Positions 1 to 8,096 of a DNA stretch of 64,000 nucleotides are shown in pieces. Position numbers and translations under genes: made by a program. Every line of letters starts with the position of its first letter. Positions within the stretch are counted from its first letter, which is position 1. The notes beneath the pieces were generated by a model. That model searched no databases and was not told where the DNA came from. It saw only the letters and a program-made list of their open reading frames with translations. Source of the DNA: Nonlabens ulvanivorans (lineage in GTDB: Bacteria > Bacteroidota > Bacteroidia > Flavobacteriales > Flavobacteriaceae); the NCBI RefSeq assembly GCF_000732625.1, contig NZ_JPJI01000032.1, positions 434,001 through 498,000 on the forward strand, written 5' to 3'.

Positions 1-540
1 ATTAAAACTACCTATAGAATTAGAGATTTCACCGCTGGATTCTTTAGAAACTGCATCAGTTAATACATTAATACTTGCTCCAAAGGCACCACTACCATTA
101 GTACTAGTTCCTACTCCACGCTGTAGTTGTAAACTCTCTACAGAAGAAGAAAAGTCTCCTAGATTTACCCAAAATGTACCTAGCGATTCTGCATCTGTAT
201 AAGGAATACCATTGATGGTCACGTTAGTAGATTGTGAACTTACACCACGTACTCTTAATCCTGTATAACCTATACCAGCACCAGCATCAGTGGTGGTAAC
301 CACAGATGGTAAAAAATTAAGTAGCATAGGAATGTCTTGTCCTAAGTTACGTTTTGCAATTTCCTCTTTAGTAAGGTTACTGTGTGTGATAGGCGATTTT
401 GCATTTACACGTACAGCTTTTACAAGCACCGCATCTAGTTTTTCAGATTTTGTGGTGTCTGCTTCTTGTGTTGTTTGCGCTGTTGCTAGGCCGGTTACTG
501 TTAATGCCATAGCAATTACAACGCGAGATAAATGTTTCAT
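1..540 (-). CDS. TonB-dependent receptor, N-terminal part (runs off window)
   Basis: Outer-membrane TonB-dependent receptor; only the first 180 residues are present and the reading frame stays open to base 1. From the ATG at 538-540 there is a Sec signal peptide ending near LATAQ (residue 21), a short linker and then a plug domain with GLRVRGV, TINGIPYTDAE, LQLQRGVGTSTNG and GAFGASINVLT. No carboxypeptidase-like regulatory domain precedes the plug. The leader carries a TPP riboswitch, and in Bacteroidota receptors with such leaders are predicted thiamine transporters, so thiamine or a thiamine phosphate is the likely substrate. That substrate is inferred from the leader, not from receptor residues. 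A 6-bp hairpin lies directly upstream of the start codon. Confidence 0.9.
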   Translation of the reverse strand, partial: MKHLSRVVIAMALTVTGLATAQTTQEADTTKSEKLDAVLVKAVRVNAKSPITHSNLTKEEIAKRNLGQDIPMLLNFLPSVVTTTDAGAGIGYTGLRVRGVSSQSTNVTINGIPYTDAESLGTFWVNLGDFSSSVESLQLQRGVGTSTNGSGAFGASINVLTDAVSKESSGEISNSIGSFN

Positions 541-542
541 TA

Positions 543-559
543 GAACTTTTTTTAAGTTC
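543..559 (-). promoter_or_regulatory. Start-proximal hairpin, possible riboswitch expression platform
   Basis: GAACTT (543-548) and AAGTTC (554-559) form 6-bp arms around a 5-nt loop, ending 2 nt before the start codon of the TonB receptor. A hairpin at this place could hide the initiation region when the TPP aptamer is folded. This role is inference; no pairing partner with the aptamer was proved. Confidence 0.35.
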
Positions 560-638
560 AAATAAAAGGGGCATTTATTCGGTTTGATTAAAATAAAATG
601 TTTGAAGGATTCTCTTGATAAAGATAGTTGCGAAGCCT

Positions 639-653
639 GCTTCCGCGAAAGCG
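639..653. repeat. CTTTCGCGAAAG palindrome family, variant
   Basis: GCTTCCGCGAAAGCG, one mismatch to the 15-base consensus. It lies in the transcribed leader between the TPP aptamer and the receptor start. Confidence 0.6.
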
Positions 654-682
654 AAATTATAGCACACAAATCAACTAACTTA

Positions 683-765
683 AATCTTTTCCCTTAGCGA
701 CATTACTCGCCCAGGTTCCTTGGGTATTATCTCAGCCTTTATTTCTAAAAGCACCCCTTGAGATT
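683..765 (-). promoter_or_regulatory. TPP riboswitch (THI element)
   Basis: Read on the minus strand, this stretch carries the conserved THI-box blocks in order: GGGGTGC, GCTGAGAT followed by AATACCC, GAACCTGG, a GTAATG-type segment, and CGCTAAGGGA. A P1 helix can be drawn between AATCT (complement of 761-765) and AGATT (complement of 683-687). It sits about 145 nt upstream of the TonB receptor start and begins just after a TACTTTTG promoter box. By family knowledge it binds thiamine pyrophosphate and lowers expression of thiamine uptake or synthesis genes. No T-tract terminator was found between aptamer and ATG, so control is probably at translation. Confidence 0.92.
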
Positions 766-770
766 GGGTG

Positions 771-778
771 CAAAAGTA
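771..778 (-). promoter_or_regulatory. TAnnTTTG -7 box for the thiamine-regulated receptor
   Basis: The minus-strand sequence TACTTTTG matches the Bacteroidota -7 consensus TAnnTTTG. The expected transcription start would be near 766, right at the first base of the TPP aptamer, which fits a promoter that feeds the riboswitch leader. Confidence 0.65.
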
Positions 779-862
779 GTCTGAAAATGTAAATAGAAAA
801 ACAAAAAGAGAATTAAATTTAAACGAGACTAGAAACGCTCAATCTCTAAATAATTCATAAGC

Positions 863-2104
863 CTAAAACTCAATCTCTTTCTCCACCATTTTACCATCAC
901 GATCAACGGTTACCATAGTCTTATCACCATTATCAAATGTTGCTAATGTGCGCATGTAACTCATCATATCTACTATAGTACTATCACCTAGTTTTACAAC
1001 GACATCACCTTTCAACAATCCTGCTTTTTGTGCTGGTTTCTCTTCGCTTACTCCATCGATACGCATTCCTTTTCCGGTAAATAAATAATCTGGCACGACT
1101 CCTAGACCTACCTTAAAACGCGGCACTTCTTCGCTCTCGTTTTTTGTTTTTCTAAAGGCTAGTTTTCCAGCGTTATCAAACTCTGCAGTGATTCTTAAGA
1201 TATAATCAGAGATTTTTTGCATCCCATCATAATTCAATTTCTCGGCATCGTCGCCTGGTTTGTGGTAATCTTCATGTTGACCAGTGAAGAAATGTAAAAC
1301 TGGTATATCATTTAAGTAAAACGATGTATGATCGCTAGGTCCTACTCCACTTTCACTTAATGCCAGTTCAAAATCTTTATTAACTGCGTTAATGATTTGG
1401 TTCCATCGCGGCGAAGTTCCTGTTCCATAAACTGCTAAAGTGTTTTCTTCATTTAGCCTGCCCACCATATCCATGTTAATCATGTAGGTAATAGAATCCA
1501 GAGCAATTGTCGAGTTTTTAGTGAAGTAATTAGAACCTAATAATCCCATTTCTTCACCAGAAAATGCCATGAATAAGTAGTTATTCCCTTTTTTATCGCT
1601 CGTTTTCAATTCGTAAGCTAGATCTAACATAACCGCAACACCACTCGCATTATCATCTGCTCCGTTATGAATAGCTTCTCCTTCACGATGTAAAGAACCT
1701 TCGCCGCCCATTCCTAAATGATCATAGTGCGCACCTATTACTACTGTTTGTGCAGCGCCATTATCAATATAACCTAGAACGTTAGTTCCTGTAAGAAATG
1801 CATCGCCTTTCTCATCTGTAAAGGCAGCTTCTTGATGTGGATCGCTTGAAGGTTTAAAAGAAAAAGTCTGGAAATAAGTTCCTTCATTACCTTTAGGTTC
1901 TAGACCAGATTCTTTCATGCGTTTTGCAATATAATCTGCTGCTTGTAATTCATAAGAAGTACCAGTCTCACGACCTTGCAAGTCGTCTGATGCTAGATAA
2001 ACCACATCGGCTTTCATGTTACCTTTTACAGGTTCTAAAGATTTCACTTCTGTCTTGCAAGAGACTAATAAACAAATGGCTATAAAAAGTGTCGCGATTC
2101 TCAT
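863..2104 (-). CDS. M28 family metallopeptidase with PDZ domain, lipoprotein
   Basis: Zinc-dependent exopeptidase of family M28 (aminopeptidase-like), 413 residues. The signal peptide ends in a lipobox (LLVSC, Cys16), so it is a periplasmic or outer-membrane lipoprotein. Metal and catalytic residues are visible: HYDHLG (His126), GADDN (Asp151), FSGEEMG (Glu184/185), MDMVGR (Asp212) and the late DYHKPGD histidine (His281). A PDZ-like domain fills roughly residues 325-413 with a typical KAGLLKGDVVVKLG stretch. It is divergent from the PD40 lipoprotein gene, and their -7 boxes overlap each other's transcript starts. Peptide cleavage outside the cytoplasm is the likely job; the exact substrate is unknown. 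Confidence 0.92.
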   Translation of the reverse strand: MRIATLFIAICLLVSCKTEVKSLEPVKGNMKADVVYLASDDLQGRETGTSYELQAADYIAKRMKESGLEPKGNEGTYFQTFSFKPSSDPHQEAAFTDEKGDAFLTGTNVLGYIDNGAAQTVVIGAHYDHLGMGGEGSLHREGEAIHNGADDNASGVAVMLDLAYELKTSDKKGNNYLFMAFSGEEMGLLGSNYFTKNSTIALDSITYMINMDMVGRLNEENTLAVYGTGTSPRWNQIINAVNKDFELALSESGVGPSDHTSFYLNDIPVLHFFTGQHEDYHKPGDDAEKLNYDGMQKISDYILRITAEFDNAGKLAFRKTKNESEEVPRFKVGLGVVPDYLFTGKGMRIDGVSEEKPAQKAGLLKGDVVVKLGDSTIVDMMSYMRTLATFDNGDKTMVTVDRDGKMVEKEIEF

Positions 2105-2114
2105 ATCTAGCTTG

Positions 2115-2132
2115 TAATTTTGCTCAAAATTA
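2115..2132. promoter_or_regulatory. Face-to-face overlapping promoter boxes
   Basis: TAATTTTG on the plus strand (2115-2122) and the same TAATTTTG on the minus strand (2125-2132) are separated by two bases, forming an inverted repeat with 8-bp arms. Each box points across the other: the plus box drives the PD40 lipoprotein (ATG at 2141) and the minus box drives the M28 peptidase (ATG ending at 2104). RNA polymerase could occupy only one at a time. Confidence 0.6.
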
Positions 2133-2140
2133 AATCATCC

Positions 2141-3241
2141 ATGAGAACGTTCCTATTTCTAATCGCATTAATGGCTGTTATAAGCTGTAAAGACTCTGTA
2201 AATACTGAAGCAGCAGCTACAACTGAAGCAGAAAAAGTCAATGACAATCCATTGATCATGGAAGGTGAAAATCATTTTAAGGATATCCAGCAGGTGACCT
2301 TTGGTGGCGATAATGCCGAGGCTTACTGGAGTTTTGATGATAAACAACTGGTGTTTCAAAGCAACAACACCGCTTGGGATGTAGAATGTGATCAAATGTT
2401 CTTGATGAATAATGGAGATAGCTTTCGCAATAGCGTGCCTAAAATGGTCTCTACTGGTAAAGGAAGAACGACCTGTGCTTATTTCTTACCAGATAATGAG
2501 CATATCATTTATGCAAGTACGCACCTTGCGATGGATGATTGTCCAGATACTCCATTGAAAGAAAACGGGAAATATGTATGGCCTATTTATGACAGCTATG
2601 ACATTTTTGTAGCAGATCTAGAAGGAAATATCACAGCTCAATTAACTGACGAAAAAGGTTATGATGCAGAGCCTACTGTTTCTCCGCAAGGCGATAAAAT
2701 AGTGTTTACAAGTGATCGTAGTGGTGATCTAGAATTATACACTATGGATATAGATGGTAGTAATGTGAAGCAAATCACTTATGAATTAGGTTATGATGGT
2801 GGCGCATTCTTCTCACCAGATGGTACACAACTCATTTTCCGTTCTTCAAGACCTAAGACCGAAGCTGAAATCAAAGAATATAAAGATTTATTGAAATTAG
2901 GATTAGTACAGCCTACAGAGATGGAACTCTACATTTGTAATGCAGACGGATCTGATTTACGCCAGTTAACGCAGTTAGGAAATGCTAATTGGTCACCTTT
3001 CTTTTTACCAGATGGTAAGCGTGTGTTGTTCTCATCTAATTTTGAGGCAGAACGCGGTTTTCCTTTCAATCTTTACATGATTAATACGGACGGAACTGGT
3101 CTAGAACGTATTACTCACGGTGAGACTTTTGACGCATTTCCAGTATTCTCAAACAACGGTAAATACCTAGCGTTCTCTTCTAATCGCAATAATGGCGGTG
3201 GACGCGATACGAATCTTTTTATTGCAGAGTGGAAGGATTAA
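2141..3241 (+). CDS. TolB/PD40-like beta-propeller lipoprotein
   Basis: Lipoprotein of 366 residues built from WD40-like PD40 blades, as in TolB and the N-terminal propellers of S9 peptidases. The start at 2141 is chosen because it gives a clean signal peptide with lipobox AVISC and lies just after the TAATTTTG box; a longer TTG start at 2120 would lie inside that promoter. Repeated blade motifs include VSPQGDKIVFTSDRSGD, FSPDGTQLIFRSSRP and FSNNGKYLAFSSNRN, each followed by an LYTMDIDGSN or LYICNADGSD turn. No catalytic domain follows the propeller. It probably binds peptide or another protein at the cell envelope, perhaps working with the divergent M28 peptidase. Confidence 0.85.
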   Translation: MRTFLFLIALMAVISCKDSVNTEAAATTEAEKVNDNPLIMEGENHFKDIQQVTFGGDNAEAYWSFDDKQLVFQSNNTAWDVECDQMFLMNNGDSFRNSVPKMVSTGKGRTTCAYFLPDNEHIIYASTHLAMDDCPDTPLKENGKYVWPIYDSYDIFVADLEGNITAQLTDEKGYDAEPTVSPQGDKIVFTSDRSGDLELYTMDIDGSNVKQITYELGYDGGAFFSPDGTQLIFRSSRPKTEAEIKEYKDLLKLGLVQPTEMELYICNADGSDLRQLTQLGNANWSPFFLPDGKRVLFSSNFEAERGFPFNLYMINTDGTGLERITHGETFDAFPVFSNNGKYLAFSSNRNNGGGRDTNLFIAEWKD

Positions 3242-3434
3242 TTGGGTAATTAGGTTTTGGGGTTGCTGGGAATTTGGCTAGATTTTTCGCAATTATATTT
3301 AGTCAATACCAACACAAATAGATAGCATGTCAAATATGAAAATCTATCTGAAAATTAATATTGGTTACTAACATACGACTTTTTGTTCTTCATGATAATG
3401 ACTAGCTTATTCTATGTCAGAATCAAAAATGCAA

Positions 3435-3442
3435 TAGTTTTG
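3435..3442 (+). promoter_or_regulatory. TAnnTTTG -7 box
   Basis: TAGTTTTG, about 40 nt upstream of the ATG of the orphan lipoprotein at 3482. The match is exact, but the surroundings are very AT-rich, so chance occurrence is possible. Confidence 0.4.
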
Positions 3443-3481
3443 ATATGAAATCGTTACATTTAAATATTAAAATTTGATGTA

Positions 3482-4213
3482 ATGACTTACAAAATATTTA
3501 AATCAATTACATTTTCTATTATTATTTTTCAACTTGTTTTGATTTCAGGTTGCTCTGAAGATGATGTAAAAGAGCGATGCAATTTTACAAATCCGACTTA
3601 TTCATTCACAAAAGAGCAAGAGGAAAAGAGTATTTCTTACAACTATTTTGAAGGTCAAATTATCCAATATAGGAACAACAACAATGAAATACTAAACTTT
3701 GAGGTAACGGAAGTTGATAATTGTGCTAGAGGATATTATCCTATTTCTGGACCAGGATTCTTTCTCAGTTCAGGCAATAATCGCAAACCTCAGCATACAT
3801 TTGATAGTCAAGTGATTAAAATGACATTGCTAGAGCACGACACGAATATTCATACGTATAGAGAACAAATGCATTATTACGTCAATAAAAGCCATTCTTC
3901 ATTTAAGCAATCGCTTAATTTTCCATTATGGAACGTTTCAATTAATGGATTTGGACTTTCAGGAAGTCAGAATCCGGCAAATCTATTTTTAAGAGAAAAT
4001 GAATTTACAGAAGTTGGAATGTTTCAAGTAAATAATATGCATTTCAACAAAGTAGTTAAATTTGATTCCGGATCTAATCAGGTTAGGAATTCCAGTTCAA
4101 CCACTTCAAATTTATTACATAATATTAATGTTATCTATTATGATCAAAATTTTGGTGTCATCCGTTTTGATGAAATAGATGGAACTATTTGGGAAGTTAT
4201 ATATCCTGAATAA
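3482..4213 (+). CDS. Unrecognised lipoprotein, AT-rich
   Basis: Predicted lipoprotein of 243 residues with a signal peptide and lipobox LISGC (Cys24) followed by an acidic SEDD stretch, typical of flavobacterial surface lipoproteins. I do not recognise the family. The mature part is rich in Asn, Phe, Tyr and Ser and has two further cysteines early on (ERC, DNCARGYY). The base composition is visibly richer in A and T than the flanking metG and PD40 genes, which fits a lineage-specific or acquired gene. It stands alone between a 240-bp gap and a strong bidirectional terminator. No function is proposed. Confidence 0.7.
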   Translation: MTYKIFKSITFSIIIFQLVLISGCSEDDVKERCNFTNPTYSFTKEQEEKSISYNYFEGQIIQYRNNNNEILNFEVTEVDNCARGYYPISGPGFFLSSGNNRKPQHTFDSQVIKMTLLEHDTNIHTYREQMHYYVNKSHSSFKQSLNFPLWNVSINGFGLSGSQNPANLFLRENEFTEVGMFQVNNMHFNKVVKFDSGSNQVRNSSSTTSNLLHNINVIYYDQNFGVIRFDEIDGTIWEVIYPE

Positions 4214-4237
4214 TTAAATATTAGTTTAGTAGGTAGT

Positions 4238-4283
4238 ATTTATTTCCAAAGGGCAGACTTAAGTCTGCCCTTTGGAAATAAAT
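4238..4283. terminator. 46-bp perfect palindrome, bidirectional terminator
   Basis: A perfect inverted repeat with 23-base arms and no spacer, centred at 4260/4261 (CAGACTT|AAGTCTG in the middle, TTTGGAAATA at the right side). It lies between the convergent lipoprotein gene and metG and ends one base before the metG stop codon. Both arms end in A/T-rich sequence, so either transcript would fold a very stable stem. Confidence 0.8.
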
Positions 4284-6356
4284 TTATGCTATAGTAGCAC
4301 CATTCACAACGGCATCATCTGGATTTACAAAGACTAGTTTTCCTTCTGGATCTTCGGCAAGGAGAATCATTCCTTGAGATTCTACACCACGTAGTTTTCT
4401 AGGAGCAAGATTTGCCAGTACGGTTACTTTACGACCTACTAATTCCTCAGCACTAAAATGCTGTGCGATTCCAGAAACGATAGTTCTTTTATCTATTCCA
4501 GTATCTACGGTCATGACCATCAACTTATCTGTTTTAGGCATTTTCTCGGCAGTAAGAATTTCTCCTACTCGCAAGTCCATTTTCATGAAATCGTCGTAAT
4601 TAGTCTCGTCTTTTTGTGGCATAAGGTTAGGAATTGTTGCCGCATTTGCAGCTTTAGTAGCTTCTAATTTTTCTAATTGTGCGGTTACCTGTTCATCTTC
4701 TATTCTAGAGAAAAGCAACTCGGCTTTATTGATTTTGTGGTTGGATGGTAGTAATGGTTCTGAGCTTGCTACACGAATCCAACTAGCAGATTCTGCATCA
4801 AGTAAAGAATAACCGAGCATACTTTTTAACTTACTTGAAGTATGCGGTAGGAAAGGTTCACTTAATATAGCAAGTGCTGTAGTAAGTTGCAAGCACACAT
4901 ACATAATGTTTTGCACTTGCTCTGGATTTGTTTTAGCTAGTTTCCATGGTTCTAATCCTTCTTCGGCAATGTATTTATTACCTATACTGGATAAGTTCAT
5001 TAATTCTTGCAATGCTTCTCTAAAACGGTAACGATCTAAACTATCACCTATGGTTTTAGGAAATGCTTTGATTTGTTCTAAAACATCTAGATCTCTTTGA
5101 GCAAGATTAGCCGTTTCAGGAACAATACCGTCGTAGTATTTATTAGTCAATACTATAACACGGTTTACAAAGTTTCCTAGGTTTGCCACTAACTCATTAT
5201 TATTTCTCGCTTGAAAATCTTTCCAAGTAAAATTATTATCCTTAGTCTCTGGTGCGTTTGCCGTTAATACATAACGTAACACATCTTGCTGTCCAGGGAA
5301 ATCCTCTAGATACTCATGTAACCAAACGGCCCAGTTTCTAGAAGTAGAAATCTTATCATCTTCTAGATTTAAAAATTCATTTGCTGGCACATTATCTGGC
5401 ATCACATAATCGCCATGCGCTTTTAACATTGCAGGGAAAATAATACAGTGAAAAACAATATTATCCTTACCTATAAAGTGCAATAGTTTTGTATCATCCT
5501 TTTTCCAGTAATCTTCCCAATTTTTGCCTTCTCGAGCTGCCCATTCTTTAGTCGCTGAGATATAGCCAATAGGAGCATCAAACCAAACGTATAACACCTT
5601 ACCATCTGCTCCTTCTACAGGAACTGGAATTCCCCAATCTAGATCACGCGTCACGGCACGTGGATGCAAACCATCTGTAATCCAGCTTTTCACTTGACCT
5701 AAAACGTTAGCTTTCCAATCCTTAGAATGTCCTTCAACAATCCACTCATTTAACCAGTCGCTATATTCATCTAGTGGTAAAAACCAGTGTTTAGTTTCCT
5801 TAAGTTCTGGTATATTACCTGTAATAGCACTTTTAGGATCTATTAAATCTGTCGCATTATGGGAAGTTCCACATTTCTCACATTGATCTCCATAAGACTC
5901 TGTATTACCACATTTAGGGCAAGTCCCGACCACAAAACGATCTGCTAGAAACTGGTCTGCTTCTGGATCGTATAATTGCTCTGTTACTTGTTCTATAAAC
6001 TTACCGTCATTATAGAGTGTTGTAAAAAAAGCACTTGCTGTATTATGATGCTCTGTAGAACTAGTACGACCATAATGGTCAAAGGTGATCCCAAATTCTT
6101 CAAAAGAGTCGCCTATAATTTTATGATAACGATCTACCAGTTCTTGCGGAGTAATACCTTCTTTTTTTGCCTTAATAGTAATAGGAACACCATGCTCATC
6201 ACTACCACAAATAAAGGCTACATCACTACCACGCATGCGCTGGTAACGTGCAAAAATATCTGCAGGCACATACACACCTGCAAGGTGACCTATATGAACT
6301 GGACCGTTAGTATATGGCAATGCTGCCGTAATCGTAAATCGTTGTTGACTGCTCAT
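4284..6356 (-). CDS. metG: Methionyl-tRNA synthetase
   Basis: Class I aminoacyl-tRNA synthetase charging tRNA-Met, 690 residues, cytoplasmic. The HIGH signature is at residues 21-24 (PVHIGHLAG) and the KMSKS loop is KISTS at 335-339, a common variant. A zinc knuckle with four cysteines spans about 146-162 (CPKCG, CEKCG). The C-terminal 110 residues are a Trbp111/EMAP-II type tRNA-binding domain ([19 protein letters not shown]), so this is the long dimeric form. A TAAATTTG promoter box lies about 20 nt before the start. The gene ends at the edge of a 46-bp palindrome shared with the converging lipoprotein gene. Confidence 0.98.
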   Translation of the reverse strand: MSSQQRFTITAALPYTNGPVHIGHLAGVYVPADIFARYQRMRGSDVAFICGSDEHGVPITIKAKKEGITPQELVDRYHKIIGDSFEEFGITFDHYGRTSSTEHHNTASAFFTTLYNDGKFIEQVTEQLYDPEADQFLADRFVVGTCPKCGNTESYGDQCEKCGTSHNATDLIDPKSAITGNIPELKETKHWFLPLDEYSDWLNEWIVEGHSKDWKANVLGQVKSWITDGLHPRAVTRDLDWGIPVPVEGADGKVLYVWFDAPIGYISATKEWAAREGKNWEDYWKKDDTKLLHFIGKDNIVFHCIIFPAMLKAHGDYVMPDNVPANEFLNLEDDKISTSRNWAVWLHEYLEDFPGQQDVLRYVLTANAPETKDNNFTWKDFQARNNNELVANLGNFVNRVIVLTNKYYDGIVPETANLAQRDLDVLEQIKAFPKTIGDSLDRYRFREALQELMNLSSIGNKYIAEEGLEPWKLAKTNPEQVQNIMYVCLQLTTALAILSEPFLPHTSSKLKSMLGYSLLDAESASWIRVASSEPLLPSNHKINKAELLFSRIEDEQVTAQLEKLEATKAANAATIPNLMPQKDETNYDDFMKMDLRVGEILTAEKMPKTDKLMVMTVDTGIDKRTIVSGIAQHFSAEELVGRKVTVLANLAPRKLRGVESQGMILLAEDPEGKLVFVNPDDAVVNGATIA

Positions 6357-6375
6357 GAACTTATTTTGAGAGTTG

Positions 6376-6383
6376 CAAATTTA
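6376..6383 (-). promoter_or_regulatory. TAnnTTTG -7 box of metG
   Basis: TAAATTTG on the minus strand, 20 nt before the metG start codon, giving a short leader of about 15 nt. Confidence 0.6.
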
Positions 6384-6439
6384 CGATTAATGAAACAGCT
6401 ATGCACGTGTTTTTATAGCAGGTTGATGGTTATAATGAT

Positions 6440-6454
6440 GCTTTCGCGAAAGCG
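6440..6454. repeat. CTTTCGCGAAAG palindrome family
   Basis: GCTTTCGCGAAAGCG, exact. It lies in the gap between the end of the DUF1501 gene and the metG promoter. No T-tract follows, so it is not an obvious terminator. Confidence 0.85.
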
Positions 6455-6483
6455 TAAACACAAATCAATATATAATCAGTGAG

Positions 6484-8088
6484 CTATCGTATCAAAAACT
6501 GGCTCGAGTACTGATCTGTACCAGAACTAATTCTGTAGATATAATTACCAGATGCTAATCGAGTTTGTAGCGTTGCTTTTATATCAATCTCATGAACACC
6601 AGGCATGTAATATTCATTTGCTAATTGACCTATTTGCTGGCCCATGAAATTATAAACCTTAATATCTAACTTGCGCCCTACATCCATTTTTAGATAAAGC
6701 ACATCGCTGTCCTGTCTATTGACCACAAAGTGTTTAAAATCTTGATTTTCAAAAGATGGATTTGATAAAGTAGTACAATTAAATCCTAAATTTATATTGT
6801 TATAATTACCATTAAGCATCGCCTGATCTACCACTGTAGGATCAATACACAACCATTCTTTCATAACGGTAGAGTATATATCTCTAAAGTCTGTGCTATA
6901 GATCATATTACCATTTGCATCTAGATTAGTTAAGCTAGGATGCGATCCTATAAAGCCATTACCGTTTAATCCACCACCAAAAAGCATCATAGGTGCTGCA
7001 GCGCCATGGTCTGTACCGTTAGAACCGTTTTCTTCTACACGACGACCAAATTCTGATATAGTCATACACAATACTTCATCCTGATTTCCGTAGGCCGCAA
7101 GATCTGTATAAAAAGCGTCAATTGAATCTGCTAATTTTTGCATACGATCTGCATGAGTACTAGCTTGATTTGCATGTGTGTCAAACCCATCTAAGGTTAC
7201 CATATAAACCTTAGTTCCTAATTGACCTTTAATCAATCTTGCAACAATTGCCAGCTGGTCTGCAATGGTATGATTTCCATATGTGGCTTGTGTTGTACTT
7301 GCTTGATATGCAGTATTGATAACACCTGCATAAGCAAACGTGGTGTTAGTAGTAGTTCTTAAAAAGCTTAACTGGTCTCCATAAGTACATGGTGGCACAT
7401 TCAACGCATCGTGCTGCCATCCGTTTTGTGCTAGATTATAAAGCTGTTGTGGATCTGCCACAGAAAAGGCATAATTAGTTTGTATACCTTCAAAAGCTAG
7501 ATTACCTAAACTACCTATTTGTATCGCCGGCGGAATAGCTGGCGGACTCAATAAAAAATTAGGATACTCATTTTCAAAAAATCTACCCATCCATCCGGTT
7601 TCTTCATTATTTACAGCATCTGTGCTTGCCCATATATCACTAGATCTGAAATGTGATAAATCCTGGCCTGCATATCCTACACCATGTACAACTTTCATCT
7701 CTCCATTTCCCCATCGAGATTGTAAACTACTCATGTACGATGGCAACCCAAAGTCTGTCGATAAATTATAGAGGCTGCTTTGAGCAAGTGCGATGTTAGG
7801 TCGTTGAGAAGCATAAGTACCGTACTGATTTAATGGGACAATTGTATTCAAACCATCGTTTCCACCTTTAAGCCTTATTAATACTAAAACACGATCATTT
7901 GTACTAGATGATAACGCCGCTGTAATAGGGCTAGCCATCGCACTAGAAATCTGAGCTCCACCTAATGCAAATGTTCCTGCACCGGCAATACCTAGGGCTT
8001 GTAAAAAAGTTCTACGGCTCCAGGCTTCATGTTCTTCATGATGCGCTTGTGAATTAGGGTCTTGATGTTTTTTATGAGTATCACACAT
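6484..8088 (-). CDS. DUF1501 family protein with Tat signal and T9SS sorting domain
   Basis: Secreted DUF1501 protein (alkaline-phosphatase/sulfatase-like fold), 534 residues. The N-terminus has a hydrophilic His-rich leader then a twin-arginine signal (SRRTFLQ, Arg25-Arg26) with a hydrophobic stretch and SAMA cleavage site, indicating Tat export. The core carries DUF1501 features such as RLKGGNDGLNTIVPLN, DGFDTHANQ, SEFGRRVEENGSNGTDHGAAAP and FGGGLNG. The last 80 or so residues look like a type A T9SS sorting domain (VYNFMGQQI, LASGNYIYRI, SSQFLIR). It lies 8 nt downstream of the DUF1800 gene, its usual partner. The biochemical role of the pair is not established. A Tat-exported T9SS cargo is unusual because most cargo uses Sec. 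Confidence 0.88.
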   Translation of the reverse strand: MCDTHKKHQDPNSQAHHEEHEAWSRRTFLQALGIAGAGTFALGGAQISSAMASPITAALSSSTNDRVLVLIRLKGGNDGLNTIVPLNQYGTYASQRPNIALAQSSLYNLSTDFGLPSYMSSLQSRWGNGEMKVVHGVGYAGQDLSHFRSSDIWASTDAVNNEETGWMGRFFENEYPNFLLSPPAIPPAIQIGSLGNLAFEGIQTNYAFSVADPQQLYNLAQNGWQHDALNVPPCTYGDQLSFLRTTTNTTFAYAGVINTAYQASTTQATYGNHTIADQLAIVARLIKGQLGTKVYMVTLDGFDTHANQASTHADRMQKLADSIDAFYTDLAAYGNQDEVLCMTISEFGRRVEENGSNGTDHGAAAPMMLFGGGLNGNGFIGSHPSLTNLDANGNMIYSTDFRDIYSTVMKEWLCIDPTVVDQAMLNGNYNNINLGFNCTTLSNPSFENQDFKHFVVNRQDSDVLYLKMDVGRKLDIKVYNFMGQQIGQLANEYYMPGVHEIDIKATLQTRLASGNYIYRISSGTDQYSSQFLIR

Positions 8089-8096
8089 AGCGCTAA

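Noticed and set aside
290-565. Plus-strand frame of 91 codons at the left end
   Set aside because: It is antisense to the TonB receptor start and riboswitch leader; the minus-strand reading has a signal peptide and plug domain.
751-771. GCACCC/GGGTGC pair flanking the first TPP aptamer strand, read as an anti-aptamer hairpin
   Set aside because: The predicted transcription start lies near 766, so the outer arm would be only partly transcribed.
5976-6482. Plus-strand frame of 168 codons antisense to metG
   Set aside because: It overlaps the well-supported metG N-terminal coding region and its promoter, and its Cys-rich translation matches nothing.
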